64,000 bases of DNA from a bacterium EF100-94H03 bin56. Its GTDB lineage: Bacteria > Pseudomonadota > Alphaproteobacteria > SP197. Each line of letters starts with the position of its first letter. Positions within the stretch are counted from its first letter, which is position 1. Both the position numbers and the translations under genes were made by a program. The DNA is taken from positions 1 through 64,000 of the forward strand of contig MPMV01000009.1 of assembly GCA_002238685.1 (NCBI GenBank), in the 5' to 3' direction. Positions 8,492-18,303 of the stretch are shown here, piece by piece. A model generated the notes under the pieces. It saw only the letters and a program-made list of their open reading frames with translations. It did no database searches and was not told the origin of the DNA.

Positions 8492-9853
8492 TCACTCGAA
8501 CCAGTCGTCTGCATCGATCGTGTTGTCGCCGTAACCCCACAGCGTGGATCGTGCCTTCGCATGATAGGCGCGCTCATCGTAGACCGCGACCGGCAACCCC
8601 AGGCTGCGCACGTTCAGCCGACCGGTCGCTGCCAGCAACTCGTAGGCCGCCGTCACTTCCTGACTGCGTGCACGAGCGAGACTGACTTCACTGATGAAGA
8701 GCGCCTGTTCCGCATCAAGAACTGCAAGCACCGTGCGCAATCCGGCCCGCAATTCATTGTTGGCGCCCTCCAGTGCTGTCGCATTGGCCGCCACTTCTTC
8801 TTCAAAGGCAGCGATTTCGGCACGGGCCACCCTGAGGGACTGCCACGCACCCACGACTCCGGCTTCCACCTGTCTGCGGACGTTGTGGACCTCCTGCTTG
8901 AGGGCAGCTGCAATCTGACGCGCCTCCCGGGTCCGGGCCGAGACCAGGCCTCCCTGATAGATGGGAACGACAAAGCGGGTCAGAATGCGGAAATCATCCC
9001 GCCAGACATGTTCGAAGTTGCCATCCCTGGCCCGCGTGAATTCCGCCCTCAGATTCAGCGATGGTCCAAGATCGGAGGCCAGGATGTCGGCGGTTTTCCA
9101 CGCGGCCCTTTCGTCCTCGACGGCCCGCACGACAGCAGGATGTTCCGCCACGGCGCGGGCCGTTGCCTCTTCAAGGTCTGCCGGCAGTCCGTCCGGCACA
9201 ACCGGCAGCCCGGGACTGTCGGGATTGATGCCGACAACCTGCCGGAACCGGGCGGACTCCGACATCACCTGACCCAGTGCCCGCTGCCTGTCCGCGCGCC
9301 CGCCCGCCAGCCGCGCCCGTGCCTGGGCTACATCGGTCAGGGTAGACAGGCCAAGACGGAAACGATCCTCTGCCGCCTCGAGGTGGCTTGCCAGTCTCTG
9401 CTCGTTGCTGATCGCGCGATCGAGAATGGCATGCGCCAGGACAACGGCCGCGTAGCTCCGCGCGACTTCCAGCAGGACCTGTTGCTCGACTTCGGCCAGA
9501 CCGGCCCGCGAACTGCCGACGACGTGCACCGACTGGTCGATGCCGGCCGCCACGGCGCCATGATAGAGAATCTGGTCGACACCAATCGACCACGATGCCG
9601 GTTTGGTACTCCCCTGGGTCTCGTGTTCCTTCAGTCCGAAGTCTCCGTGGAGAGACAGGGACGGACGCGTTCTGGCATCGGTCTGGGCTGCCTGTTCGTC
9701 GGCAGCTCTCAGGCGTGCCCGGGCCGCTTCGAGTGCCGGGCTGCTCTCGTAGGCGATGGCCATGGCCTCATCGAGAGTCTGGGAGGATGCCGGCCAGGAC
9801 AGCGCCAGCACGGCGGCAATGACGAGTGGTCTACAACCGGAATTCAGGTTCAC
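8492..9853 (-). CDS. tolC: TolC-family outer membrane efflux protein
   Basis: Outer-membrane channel of type I secretion and RND efflux systems. A signal peptide (CRPLVIAAVLALSWPASSQ) is followed by two repeated OEP domains rich in long amphipathic helices, with QTLDEAMAIAYESSPALEAA at the mature N terminus and an equivalent ATARAVAEHPAVVRA in the second half; the ending DERAYHAKARSTLWG resembles proteobacterial TolC. I use the GTG at 9853, which gives a clean signal peptide; an ATG at 9886 is also possible. The start overlaps the end of pcm. Confidence 0.92.
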   Translation of the reverse strand: MNLNSGCRPLVIAAVLALSWPASSQTLDEAMAIAYESSPALEAARARLRAADEQAAQTDARTRPSLSLHGDFGLKEHETQGSTKPASWSIGVDQILYHGAVAAGIDQSVHVVGSSRAGLAEVEQQVLLEVARSYAAVVLAHAILDRAISNEQRLASHLEAAEDRFRLGLSTLTDVAQARARLAGGRADRQRALGQVMSESARFRQVVGINPDSPGLPVVPDGLPADLEEATARAVAEHPAVVRAVEDERAAWKTADILASDLGPSLNLRAEFTRARDGNFEHVWRDDFRILTRFVVPIYQGGLVSARTREARQIAAALKQEVHNVRRQVEAGVVGAWQSLRVARAEIAAFEEEVAANATALEGANNELRAGLRTVLAVLDAEQALFISEVSLARARSQEVTAAYELLAATGRLNVRSLGLPVAVYDERAYHAKARSTLWGYGDNTIDADDWFE

Positions 9854-10487
9854 GTCTGAAACAGTCCAGTGGTGGCAGAAAGGCATCGAAAAGGGATCGC
9901 CGGCTCAGGTTGCCCGCGGCGTCACGGCGGATCACAACGGCGCGTCCGACGGCCGCTTCACTGAACACGGTGACGAGTCGGCCACCCGGGGACAGCTGTT
10001 CGGTGATAGTGCGCGGCACCTCGTCGCACCGGCCCTCGATGACGATGACGTCATAGGGAGCCTGTTGCGGCCAGCCCTGCCGCATGTCGCCACAGACGAC
10101 GACACCATTGTAGATTTCGAGGCGGGCGAGAGTGGCCTCGGCCCTGGCAATCATGTCCGCATCGCCATCAAGGCCCACCACGGCTGCAGCCAGGCGTGCC
10201 GTCACGGCTACGCTGTAACCGGTCGTGCAACCGATGACGAGGACGGCATCGTCGGGACCGATGTCACCGGCCTGCAGGAGGCGGGCCAGCACCATCGGCT
10301 CGGTCAGGTAGCGGTCGCCATCAATGCGGATGTCCTCGTCGACATAGGCGACACCGCGCAGGTGTTCCGGCACGAACAGTTCTCGCGGCACCTCGCGCAT
10401 CGCCTCGAGAAGGTCTTCGTTGTCCACCCTTACCGAGCGGATCTGGTTTTCCACCATGGCCTGGCGAACGTTCGCAAACTCGGTCAT
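9831..10487 (-). CDS. pcm: Protein-L-isoaspartate O-methyltransferase family protein
   Basis: SAM-dependent methyltransferase of the PCMT family. In the alphaproteobacterial relatives next to tolC this protein is PCMT-like, but the repair activity on isoaspartate is not always shown. It has VRQAMVENQIRSVRV near the N terminus, RELFVPEHLRGVAYVDED, and the SAM-binding VLVIGCTTGYSVAVTARL. Start set at ATG 10487 (MTEFANVRQ). Its 3' end overlaps tolC, so pcm, tolC and popZ are likely one transcript. Confidence 0.9.
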   Translation of the reverse strand: MTEFANVRQAMVENQIRSVRVDNEDLLEAMREVPRELFVPEHLRGVAYVDEDIRIDGDRYLTEPMVLARLLQAGDIGPDDAVLVIGCTTGYSVAVTARLAAAVVGLDGDADMIARAEATLARLEIYNGVVVCGDMRQGWPQQAPYDVIVIEGRCDEVPRTITEQLSPGGRLVTVFSEAAVGRAVVIRRDAAGNLSRRSLFDAFLPPLDCFRREPEFRL

Positions 10488-10609
10488 TGCACGCCTTGAT
10501 TTCCGAAGGCCTGAGCCCACTCGGGCGAGACGGCACTTCGCAAGCGATCAGGGGGGCAGTATAGTGGATGGACCGCGTTGTGTGGAAGGGCACTCCGCAA
10601 GGCGGCAGG

Positions 10610-10683
10610 GGCTAGGTGGCAGAGTGGTGATGCACCGGACTGCAAATCCGTTTACACCGGTTCGATTCCGGTCCTAGCCTCCA
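10610..10683 (+). tRNA. tRNA-Cys (anticodon GCA)
   Basis: A complete 74-base cloverleaf with encoded CCA. The acceptor arms are GGCTAGG (10610-10616) and CCTAGCC (10673-10679). The discriminator is T, the identity base for Cys. The anticodon loop CTGCAAA carries GCA, and the T arm contains GGTTCGATTCC. It lies between pcm and the deacylase genes with no other tRNA nearby. Confidence 0.97.
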
Positions 10684-10709
10684 CGTTCCCGTGCCCGGAC
10701 GGTCGGCCA

Positions 10710-11801
10710 TCAGTCTGCTGGCGGATCATCACCGGCGATGGCGCAGAAATAGTCCCCCTGGCGGACCAGGCGGTGACTGCGCCGCGTGTAGAGACATCCC
10801 GCGACCGGAGAGGTTACCGGGTGGCGCGTGCCGCTGGCCGGATCGAGAATGTGGGCGAACGTCTCACCCCTGGCGACGTGTGCGCCGAGCGCTTGCGCAT
10901 AGATGACGATACCGCCGGCCCGGGCCTGAAGCCGCCGCAGACCGGCAATCGAACGCGCCTGGCACCTTGGCCGGGGGAGAGGCCCCGGCGCTCCTCCGAC
11001 GATACCGCGGCGGCGGAGCCAGCGCAGCAGCCCGCGTGCCGCAGGCAGGGTCAGATGGTCGTCGACATCCCTCTGGCCGCGCAGTTCGAGGACGGCGGCA
11101 AGAGAGCCCGGTCGTTCCAGGCTTGTCGGAAAGCGCCTGGCGATCCCCTGCCAGAATAGGACATGGGCCGACTTGAAGGTCATCATGGGATTGCCGTCGT
11201 CAACGATCACCACGTCGCTTTCCATGTCCCGGGCGAGATCCCCGGCGTCGGGCCAGTGGAGAGAGCTGACAAACATGTGCGGCAACGCCTCCCAGGCCGT
11301 GTGAAGGTCAAGGACGTAGTCGCTGTCCAGCGACAGGCGCAACAGGGTTGTCTTCAGGACATCATCCTCACGCAGGACACGCCGGCGTTCCAGGACATCG
11401 AGGGCCGCCTGTCTCACCCGGGCCACACTGGCATCATGGCTCTCTCCGAGCCGGCCGGTGACGGCGTGTACCACCTCATCCAGGATGTCGGGAAAGCCGC
11501 GGTTGTAGTTTCGCCCCGTATCGAGGTCGTGGCGCCCCGGAGTTTCCATCATGACCTGTTGCGCCAGGCCAACCGGGTTGGCAAAGGGCACGATGACCAC
11601 CTCTCCCCTGACATCCGCATCGCGCAGCATGCCGGCCAGGTGGTCGAGGACGACGATGCCGGGAAGCTCCTGGGCATGGAGCGCCGCGTGAAGGTAGGCC
11701 TTGGGCCGTGCGCCCGGTTCACCAAACCGTTGGACAACGATGCTCCGCCGGGTACCGGGGCCCGCCCGGGGAAGCTCGATGATCTCCTGCCTGCAGACCA
11801 C
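10710..11801 (-). CDS. Succinylglutamate desuccinylase/aspartoacylase-family protein, copy 1
   Basis: Zinc-dependent amidohydrolase of the M14-like AstE/AspA family, which removes acyl groups from N-acylated amino acids. The zinc site is visible as LHAALHAQELPG (HxxE) and YVLDLHTAWE. The N-terminal catalytic domain is followed by a C-terminal lipoyl-like barrel (ARAGGIVIYAQALGAHVARG). Start is GTG at 11801, nine bases after the next gene's stop. It is a diverged tandem paralogue of the gene at 11811-12950. Substrate not identifiable. Confidence 0.85.
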   Translation of the reverse strand: MVCRQEIIELPRAGPGTRRSIVVQRFGEPGARPKAYLHAALHAQELPGIVVLDHLAGMLRDADVRGEVVIVPFANPVGLAQQVMMETPGRHDLDTGRNYNRGFPDILDEVVHAVTGRLGESHDASVARVRQAALDVLERRRVLREDDVLKTTLLRLSLDSDYVLDLHTAWEALPHMFVSSLHWPDAGDLARDMESDVVIVDDGNPMMTFKSAHVLFWQGIARRFPTSLERPGSLAAVLELRGQRDVDDHLTLPAARGLLRWLRRRGIVGGAPGPLPRPRCQARSIAGLRRLQARAGGIVIYAQALGAHVARGETFAHILDPASGTRHPVTSPVAGCLYTRRSHRLVRQGDYFCAIAGDDPPAD

Positions 11802-11810
11802 GGGCCCGTC

Positions 11811-12950
11811 CTACCAATCGTGGACGGGATGGTCCGGAGGTGGCAGTTCCTCCGGTCCCGACACCACCGCGAAGGACTGGCCCGGGCGCACCAGCCGGCT
11901 CAGCCGGCGGCCATAGAGGATGCCGCTCGCCCGGCTCGCAACCGGTGTCCGCGCGCTCTGCCAGTCGGCTTCCGCCGGGTCGACGATATCGGCGACGACC
12001 ATTCCGGCCTCGACCCTGTCACCCGGGGCCAGGCGGTAACTGACGACACCGGCGACGGGCGCGACGAGGTTGTCGGATCCGGCGAGGGGTGTCGGCTGAC
12101 ACAGCAGGTCCGGCGGCGGAACCGGATCACCGGCGATGAAACCGTGACGCACGAGGAACCGCCACAGGGCCGATGCATCATCCAGGGCAAGGTCGGCGCC
12201 GACATCGGACTGTCCTCTGAGCTCCAGAGTCGTCGTAAAGGGTGCGTCTGCGATCACGTGGTCGGGAAAGGCCTTGCGGATGGTCGACCAGGCGACAGCA
12301 GCCGCGTTCTCGAAGGCCGTGCCTTCCGTCGCGTCGTGCAGCAGGATAGTGCGGCAGCCCAGTTCACCGGCCAGATCGCTGTAGCGCGGCCAGATGTCCC
12401 GGGGGAAATAGATGTACGCGATACCCTCACCGTGGCAGTGCAGGTCGAACACGAAGTCGCTGTCGATGGAGAGGCCGAGCAGCGTTTTCCTGAGCTGATT
12501 GGCCTCTCCTCTCGCAGGCCATTCGGCAACCGCATCAAGGAGGGCCTGACGTATGATCGGCGTATTGGCTTGCCTGTCATCGGTCAGGAGATCGCCCACC
12601 TCCTGCACAACGACGGCGCCCAGGTCCGGGTACCAGCGGTTGAAGTTGCCGTCACCGCCCAGATCGAAGCGGCCCAGGTGGTAGTTGAGGATGCGATTGG
12701 CGAGACCGACGGGATTGGCAAGGGGGACGATCACGAATTCGCCGTTGAGTCCCCCCTCCTCTTCCGCTTCCTTCAGCCAGGACAGCATGCGGTTGAGCAC
12801 CAGTGATCCGGGGAGCTCATCGGCGTGAAGCGCTGCCTGGAAGTAGAGCTTGGGGCGCGCGCCCGGTTTCCCGAAACGATGCACGACGAGGTGGCGTTCG
12901 CTCCCCGGACCCGGGGACATGAGAGGAATCGTCTCGACGCGGTGCGCCAC
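11811..12950 (-). CDS. Succinylglutamate desuccinylase/aspartoacylase-family protein, copy 2
   Basis: Paralogue of the neighbouring gene with the same architecture and length class (379 residues): zinc motif FQAALHADELPG, second ligand region FVFDLHCHGEG, and a C-terminal barrel (LVAPVAGVVSYRLAPGDRVE). The two copies keep identical motif spacing but differ in most other residues, so the duplication is old or the pair was acquired together. Starts with GTG, 13 bases after the end of moaA, suggesting one transcript moaA-deacylase-deacylase. Confidence 0.86.
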   Translation of the reverse strand: MAHRVETIPLMSPGPGSERHLVVHRFGKPGARPKLYFQAALHADELPGSLVLNRMLSWLKEAEEEGGLNGEFVIVPLANPVGLANRILNYHLGRFDLGGDGNFNRWYPDLGAVVVQEVGDLLTDDRQANTPIIRQALLDAVAEWPARGEANQLRKTLLGLSIDSDFVFDLHCHGEGIAYIYFPRDIWPRYSDLAGELGCRTILLHDATEGTAFENAAAVAWSTIRKAFPDHVIADAPFTTTLELRGQSDVGADLALDDASALWRFLVRHGFIAGDPVPPPDLLCQPTPLAGSDNLVAPVAGVVSYRLAPGDRVEAGMVVADIVDPAEADWQSARTPVASRASGILYGRRLSRLVRPGQSFAVVSGPEELPPPDHPVHDW

Positions 12951-12963
12951 CGCCGACTGGCCC

Positions 12964-13962
12964 CTATCCGCCCGTCACACTCATGTGGCGGGCGACGCTC
13001 GGCGTCCTCGTTGCCCTGTCGATGACAAAGTCGTGGCCCCTGGGCTTCCGGCCGATGGCCTTGCGAATGGCGGCCTCGAGCGGCGCGTCATCGCAAGACA
13101 TGCGCATGGGTGTCTTCAGGTCCGCGGCGTCTTCCTGGCCAAGGCACATGTATAGGGTGCCGGTGCAGGTCAACCTGACCCGGTTGCACGACTCGCAGAA
13201 GTTGTGGGTCATCGGCGTGATGAAGCCAAGGCGTCCGCCTGTCTCGGCGATGCGCACATAGCGTGCCGGACCGCCGGTCCGGTGATCGCTGTCGACGAGC
13301 GTCCACCGCCTTGCCAGATCGGTCCTGACAGCCGACAGCGGCAGATACTGTTCTGTCCGGTCGCCGTCGATATCGCCCATGGGCATCGTCTCGATCAGTG
13401 TCAGGTCGAAACCGCGTTCGCCACACCAGCGAATCATGCGGTCGAATTCATCCTCATTGACACCCTTCATCGCCACCGCGTTGATCTTGATGGCAAGTCC
13501 AGCCTGTGTCGCGGCGGCGATACCCTCCATCACCCTCTCCCAGCGGCCCCAGCGCGTGATGGCCCGGAACTTTTCCGGATCGAGAGTGTCGAGCGAGATG
13601 TTGATCCGCCGGACACCGGCCTCGTGAAGTGCTTCGGCATGGCGTGCCAGCTGGCTGCCGTTGGTGGTCACGGTCAGTTCGTCGAGACCACCGCCGTGAA
13701 GGTGCCGTCCCAGGCTCCTGAAGAGCTGCATCACACCCTTGCGCACGAGGGGCTCGCCTCCGGTGACGCGGACCTTGCGCGTACCGAGACGCACGAAGGC
13801 GCTGGTCAGGCGGTCGAGTTCCTCGAGGGTGAGAAGGTCCTTCTTGGGAAGGAAGGTCATGTCTTCCGACATGCAGTAGACACAGCGAAAGTCGCACCGA
13901 TCCGTCACCGAGATCCGGATGTAGCTGATCTCACGTCCAAAGGGATCGACAAGTGGCGTCAT
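12964..13962 (-). CDS. moaA: GTP 3',8-cyclase MoaA
   Basis: Radical-SAM enzyme that starts molybdenum cofactor synthesis by converting GTP to the 3',8-cyclised intermediate. The N-terminal cluster motif is CDFRCVYC (Cys23, 27, 30). The C-terminal substrate-binding cluster is [10 protein letters not shown] with Cys256 and Cys259 plus Cys273 in LYMCLG. The chain ends in VTGG, the conserved double glycine that enters the active site. 332 residues is normal length. No other moa genes are nearby. Confidence 0.97.
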   Translation of the reverse strand: MTPLVDPFGREISYIRISVTDRCDFRCVYCMSEDMTFLPKKDLLTLEELDRLTSAFVRLGTRKVRVTGGEPLVRKGVMQLFRSLGRHLHGGGLDELTVTTNGSQLARHAEALHEAGVRRINISLDTLDPEKFRAITRWGRWERVMEGIAAATQAGLAIKINAVAMKGVNEDEFDRMIRWCGERGFDLTLIETMPMGDIDGDRTEQYLPLSAVRTDLARRWTLVDSDHRTGGPARYVRIAETGGRLGFITPMTHNFCESCNRVRLTCTGTLYMCLGQEDAADLKTPMRMSCDDAPLEAAIRKAIGRKPRGHDFVIDRATRTPSVARHMSVTGG

Positions 13963-14011
13963 GGCTCGGGTTCACAAGAAGGAGGCAAGCAATCCTACCG
14001 CCGGATCATCA

Positions 14012-14025
14012 GGCATTGCAATGCC
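14012..14025. promoter_or_regulatory. Perfect 14-bp palindrome between moaA and the ABC operon
   Basis: GGCATTGCAATGCC is an exact palindrome in the 207-bp divergent intergenic region, about 50 bp upstream of moaA and 145 bp upstream of the permease gene. It could be an operator for either direction; no regulator gene is adjacent. Confidence 0.3.
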
Positions 14026-14169
14026 GGCAACACGTGCAGGGACAGGATTGACGCCGTTCGCCAGATCGTCGGGGACGGGGCGATCCCGGATTATTGGAAA
14101 CTGGACAGCAGGGTGATTGTGTCACAGTGTGAATTGCCGGGGAGACAACGGTGCGGAGACGGCGCGGGA

Positions 14170-15183
14170 ATGGCCCTATTCATAGGCAAACGCTTGCTGA
14201 TGATGCTTGTCACGATGTTCGTGACAACCGTGATTGTCTTCTCGCTCCTCGAATTCACACCTGGCAATGTCGCCAGCAAGACCCTCGGCCCCTACGCTAC
14301 CCAGGCGCAAAAGGAGATCCTCTACAACAAGCTCAATCTCGATGATTCCCTTGTCGTGCGCTACGTGCGCTGGATCTCGGTCCTCTCCGGCATCATCAAG
14401 GATCCGGTCTACGATCCCGATCTCAAGCTCGGCTACAAGGACTCCAGGGGCGATCAGTACTTCGGCAACTTCGGCTGGTCGCTCAAGTACCGGCTGCCCG
14501 TGAACGACATCATGTGGCGCCGCCTGGGCAACACCATGATCCTTGCCGGCATTGCCTTCGCCATCATTGTGCCCCTCTCCCTCGTCTTCGGCGTGCTGTC
14601 GGGCATGCGGGAGGGAAGTGCGCTCGACAGGTCGCTGTCCTACACGGGCATCACGCTGACCTCCATTCCGGAGTTCGCATCGGCCACCTTTCTGCTGGTC
14701 ATCTTTGTGCTCATGCTCGGGTGGTTGCCGGGCACCTCGAACATGCAGAATTTCGAACCCTGGTCGTGGGCCTCGCAGATGGTGCTGCCTGTCATTGTGC
14801 TTGTGCTCTACGACTTCGGCTATGTCGCCCGCATGGTGCGGGGCTCCATGGTCGAGGTCATGACACGGCCCTACATCCGAACGGCGATACTCAAGGGACT
14901 GCCCTACCGCCAGGTCATTCTCAAGCACGCACTGCGCAATGCACTGATCGCTCCGTTCACGGTCATCCTGCTGCAGATTCCCTTCCTCATCACGGGCGTC
15001 GTCGTCACCGAAACCGTGTTCAGCTATCCGGGATTCGGCAAGATGCTCCTCGAGGCCGCGCTCTTCGGCGATACGGCGCTGATCGAGGCCGCCACACTCA
15101 TCGCCGTCTTCATTGCCGTGACGACACAGCTCGTCGGGGATGTCGGCTACATGTACATCAATCCACGTATCCGCTTCATATGA
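14170..15183 (+). CDS. Peptide-type ABC transporter permease (DppB-like)
   Basis: Inner-membrane subunit of a dipeptide/oligopeptide/nickel-class importer. Start taken at ATG 14170 (MALFIGKRLLMMLVTMFVTT), because the in-frame sequence upstream is not membrane-like. Six helices are visible and the EAA-loop reads RPYIRTAILKGLPYRQVILK. A loop of about 45 residues after the first helix (DPVYDPDLKLGYKDSRGDQY) is longer than in typical DppB. Followed after 7 bp by the partner permease. Confidence 0.92.
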   Translation: MALFIGKRLLMMLVTMFVTTVIVFSLLEFTPGNVASKTLGPYATQAQKEILYNKLNLDDSLVVRYVRWISVLSGIIKDPVYDPDLKLGYKDSRGDQYFGNFGWSLKYRLPVNDIMWRRLGNTMILAGIAFAIIVPLSLVFGVLSGMREGSALDRSLSYTGITLTSIPEFASATFLLVIFVLMLGWLPGTSNMQNFEPWSWASQMVLPVIVLVLYDFGYVARMVRGSMVEVMTRPYIRTAILKGLPYRQVILKHALRNALIAPFTVILLQIPFLITGVVVTETVFSYPGFGKMLLEAALFGDTALIEAATLIAVFIAVTTQLVGDVGYMYINPRIRFI

Positions 15184-15190
15184 TGCCTGC

Positions 15191-16105
15191 ATGACGGATA
15201 CCACTTCAGACAGCGCCCAGGCGATGCCGACAAACGCCGAACAGCCGGACCGGACGGGCTGGGCACGCTTCTTCTACTCGATTGGCCTCCTGCGCGAATC
15301 GCCCGCCGCGATGATCGGCCTTTCCCTCGTCATGCTGTGGGTCTTCATCGCCGTCTTTGCCGACGTGATCACGGTCTGGGGTCCCAACGAGTACGACTAT
15401 TCGGCCATCTCCGTGCCGCCGTTGACCGTTGACGGCCACTGGCTTGGAACCGACATCTCCGGACGCGACATCTGGTCGCGCCTCGCCTACGGGGCGCGGG
15501 CGACGCTGACCGTGGCGCCGGCGGCCATCCTGGTGTGCTATTTCGTCGGTATCACCATGGGCATGCTGGCCGGTTACTACGGTGGCTGGATCGACAGCAT
15601 CCTGATCAGCCGTATCAGCGACATCATCCTGTCCTTTCCGCTGATCATTCTCTTCATCATCATCATCACTGTCTTCGGCGCCTCCGCGCTCAACATCATC
15701 GTTGCCGTCACCCTGGCGTCGTCACCTGGAATCGGCCGCATCGTGCGCGGACTCACCCTCGATCTGCGCAATCTCGAATATGTATCGGCGGCGCAGATCC
15801 GGGGCGAGCGGAGTCTCTACATCATGGCGGTGGAACTCCTGCCCAATGCCCGGGGACCGCTCATCGTCGATGCCTGCCTGCGCATGGGCTACACCGTCAT
15901 CACGATCGGAATCCTCGGCTTTCTTGGCCTCGGCCTGCCGCCTCCCGATCCTGACTGGGGTGGCATGGTGTCCGAATCGCGGACCATGGCGACGGTTCCG
16001 GGCATGGCCTACATGCCGATCATTCCGTCCATTGCCGTCTCGAGCCTCGTGATCGGCTTCAACCTCCTGGCCGACGGCCTGCGGGAAATCTCGACAAGGG
16101 ACTGA
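15191..16105 (+). CDS. Peptide-type ABC transporter permease (DppC-like)
   Basis: Second membrane subunit of the importer, 304 residues from ATG 15191. An N-terminal OppC_N helix (ESPAAMIGLSLVMLWVFIAV) is followed by LGTDISGRDIWSRLAYGAR, the DppC signature, and the EAA loop SAAQIRGERSLYIMAVELLP. Five bases separate it from the ATPase gene, so B, C and the ATPase form one operon. Confidence 0.93.
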   Translation: MTDTTSDSAQAMPTNAEQPDRTGWARFFYSIGLLRESPAAMIGLSLVMLWVFIAVFADVITVWGPNEYDYSAISVPPLTVDGHWLGTDISGRDIWSRLAYGARATLTVAPAAILVCYFVGITMGMLAGYYGGWIDSILISRISDIILSFPLIILFIIIITVFGASALNIIVAVTLASSPGIGRIVRGLTLDLRNLEYVSAAQIRGERSLYIMAVELLPNARGPLIVDACLRMGYTVITIGILGFLGLGLPPPDPDWGGMVSESRTMATVPGMAYMPIIPSIAVSSLVIGFNLLADGLREISTRD

Positions 16106-16109
16106 ACCC

Positions 16110-18188
16110 ATGGCGCATGCCTCCAGCGACGACTACGTCCTCGAGATCGAGAATGTCGGAATCTCCTACTTCACGCGCCTTGGAGAGATTCCGGCGGTTC
16201 CGGAGTTCTCGCTCAAGCTCAAGCGGGGCGAGAGCTATGGTCTTGTCGGCGAATCGGGATGCGGCAAGACCACCGTGGCGATGGCCATCATGAACTACCT
16301 CGGTCTCAATGGCGGCATCGTCAAGGGCCGCATCAGGTTCGAGGGACGCGACATGGCGACCATGTCCGATGAAGAACTGCGTGCCGTCCGCGGATCACGA
16401 ATCTCCATGGTCTACCAGGAGCCGATGAGCGCCCTCAACCCGTCACTCACCATCGGCTCCCAGATCAAGGAAGTGCTTGCCGTCCATGAGGGCGTCTCCG
16501 ACGCCGAGGCCGCGGAGCGCTCCATCGAGATGCTGAGCGACGTCAACATGCCTGATCCTGAAAGGGTGATGACGCGTTATCCGCACCAGATTTCGGGAGG
16601 TCAGCAACAGCGTGTCGTCATCGCCATGGCCATGCTGTCCAACCCGTCGCTCCTGCTGCTCGACGAGCCGACAACCGCACTCGACGTGACGGTCGAAGCG
16701 ACGGTGATCGACCTCATCGTGCAGCTGCGCGAGAAGTTCAACACCACCCTGCTCTACATCAGCCACAATCTCGGCCTCATCGTGAAGGTCTGCGACCGCG
16801 TCGGTGTCATGTATTCGGGCTCCATGGTCGAGGAAGGCACGATCCGCCAGGTCTTCAAGGAAACCCGCCACCCCTACACGTTCGGTCTCTTCGACTGCAT
16901 TCCCACACTCGGTGCGGACAAGCACTCCCGGACCCTGCAGCCCATTCCGGGCCAGGTGTCGCTTCCCCACGAAAGACCGTCAGGCTGCTCCTTCGGACCA
17001 CGCTGCAGCTACTTCAGTCAAGGGGTCTGCGACGTCGGAGAGACGCCCCTCGAGACGGTGTCGGACGGACACCATGTACGCTGCCGGCGTATCGACGAGA
17101 TTCGCCATGATCCCTCGACAGTGGAAAGCGAGGTTGTGGGCGGACATGGCGATGCCGTGCTCGATGTCGTCAACATGAGCAAGTTCTACGAGATCAACGA
17201 TGTTTCCCTCGCGTCACTGTTCAAGGGCCAGAGCCGCCACTACGTCAAGGCCAATGAGAGAATCAGTTTTCGCGCGCAGCGGGGCCGCACCATCGCCATC
17301 GTCGGCGAATCAGGGTGCGGCAAGTCGACCTTCGCCAAGGTACTCACCGGACTCGAGACTGCCACCGACGGCGAGATCATGTTCGAAAACCGCAATATCG
17401 CCGCCATTCCGGTACACAAGCGGAACCAGGATCTCATCCGCGCCATGCAGATGGTGTTCCAGAATCCCGATGGTACGCTCAACCCAAGCCATTCCGTCGG
17501 TCACTGCATCGGCCGTGTCATCAAGAAATTCGGCATCCGCACCGACAGCAAGGGAATCCGGGAACACGTGGGCGAGATGCTCGATGTCGTCCGCCTGCCC
17601 AAGGCCTTCTCGACACGCAAGCCGCGCCAGCTTTCCGGTGGCCAGAAGCAGCGCATCGCCGTGGCTCGCGCCTTTGCCGGCAATCCTTCCATGGTCATCG
17701 CCGATGAACCGGTCTCGGCACTCGATGTTTCCGTGCAGGCGGCCGTCATCAATCTCCTCAATGACGTGCAGAAGCGTTACAACACCACCCTGCTCTTCAT
17801 CAGCCACGATCTTTCGGTGGTCCGCTTCCTTTCCGACGAGATCGTCGTCATGTACCTCGGCGAGATCATGGAGGCCGGTTCCTCGGAACGCATCTTCATG
17901 CCGCCCTATCATCCCTACACCGAGGCCCTGTTGTCGGCTGTGCCGATCCCCGATCCCGACATCATCCAGAAGCGCATCCGGCTGGAAGGCGAAATGCCGT
18001 CCGCTCTCGACCCCCCTGGAGGATGCCGCTTCGCGTCCCGCTGTCCACGGTATATCGGCAGGATCTGCAATGACGAGGTCCCGCCGGACCGGGATGCCGG
18101 AGGCGGCCACACCATCAAGTGCCACCTCCCCCTCGATGAACTCTCCGCGGTGGAGCCGATCTTCAACACCAGGGACAGTGCGGGCTGA
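16110..18188 (+). CDS. Fused peptide ABC transporter ATPase (DppD-DppF type)
   Basis: A 692-residue protein with two complete ABC ATPase domains in tandem, which are usually two proteins. Domain 1: Walker A GESGCGKTT (residues 47-55), signature ISGGQQQR (161-168), Walker B LLLLDEP (181-187). Domain 2: Walker A GESGCGKST (399-407) and signature LSGGQKQR. Each half ends in the oligopeptide-type C-terminal Cys-rich segment (GCSFGPRC, CRFASRCPRY). It powers the DppB/DppC-like permeases. No substrate-binding protein gene is adjacent, so the specificity subunit must be elsewhere. Confidence 0.95.
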   Translation: MAHASSDDYVLEIENVGISYFTRLGEIPAVPEFSLKLKRGESYGLVGESGCGKTTVAMAIMNYLGLNGGIVKGRIRFEGRDMATMSDEELRAVRGSRISMVYQEPMSALNPSLTIGSQIKEVLAVHEGVSDAEAAERSIEMLSDVNMPDPERVMTRYPHQISGGQQQRVVIAMAMLSNPSLLLLDEPTTALDVTVEATVIDLIVQLREKFNTTLLYISHNLGLIVKVCDRVGVMYSGSMVEEGTIRQVFKETRHPYTFGLFDCIPTLGADKHSRTLQPIPGQVSLPHERPSGCSFGPRCSYFSQGVCDVGETPLETVSDGHHVRCRRIDEIRHDPSTVESEVVGGHGDAVLDVVNMSKFYEINDVSLASLFKGQSRHYVKANERISFRAQRGRTIAIVGESGCGKSTFAKVLTGLETATDGEIMFENRNIAAIPVHKRNQDLIRAMQMVFQNPDGTLNPSHSVGHCIGRVIKKFGIRTDSKGIREHVGEMLDVVRLPKAFSTRKPRQLSGGQKQRIAVARAFAGNPSMVIADEPVSALDVSVQAAVINLLNDVQKRYNTTLLFISHDLSVVRFLSDEIVVMYLGEIMEAGSSERIFMPPYHPYTEALLSAVPIPDPDIIQKRIRLEGEMPSALDPPGGCRFASRCPRYIGRICNDEVPPDRDAGGGHTIKCHLPLDELSAVEPIFNTRDSAG

Positions 18189-18303
18189 ATTCCACCATGG
18201 GACGGTTGTCACGGGGCCGGTGTCCGCCAGGGCGATGCAGTCCCTTTCGCGACCCCGCCAATTGCCGTATGGATGCGGTCTTTCCTGACGTCAGGCCGAG
18301 AGC

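Noticed and set aside
11163-12806. A 547-codon plus-strand open frame opposite the two deacylase genes
   Set aside because: Antisense shadow; the minus-strand proteins carry matching zinc motifs and normal lengths.
13204-14169. Long upstream extension of the DppB-like frame
   Set aside because: The extra 322 codons run antisense through moaA and are not membrane-like; the permease begins at ATG 14170.
18189-18303. Glycine riboswitch before soxB
   Set aside because: The 115-bp leader is too short and lacks the conserved aptamer core; no support.
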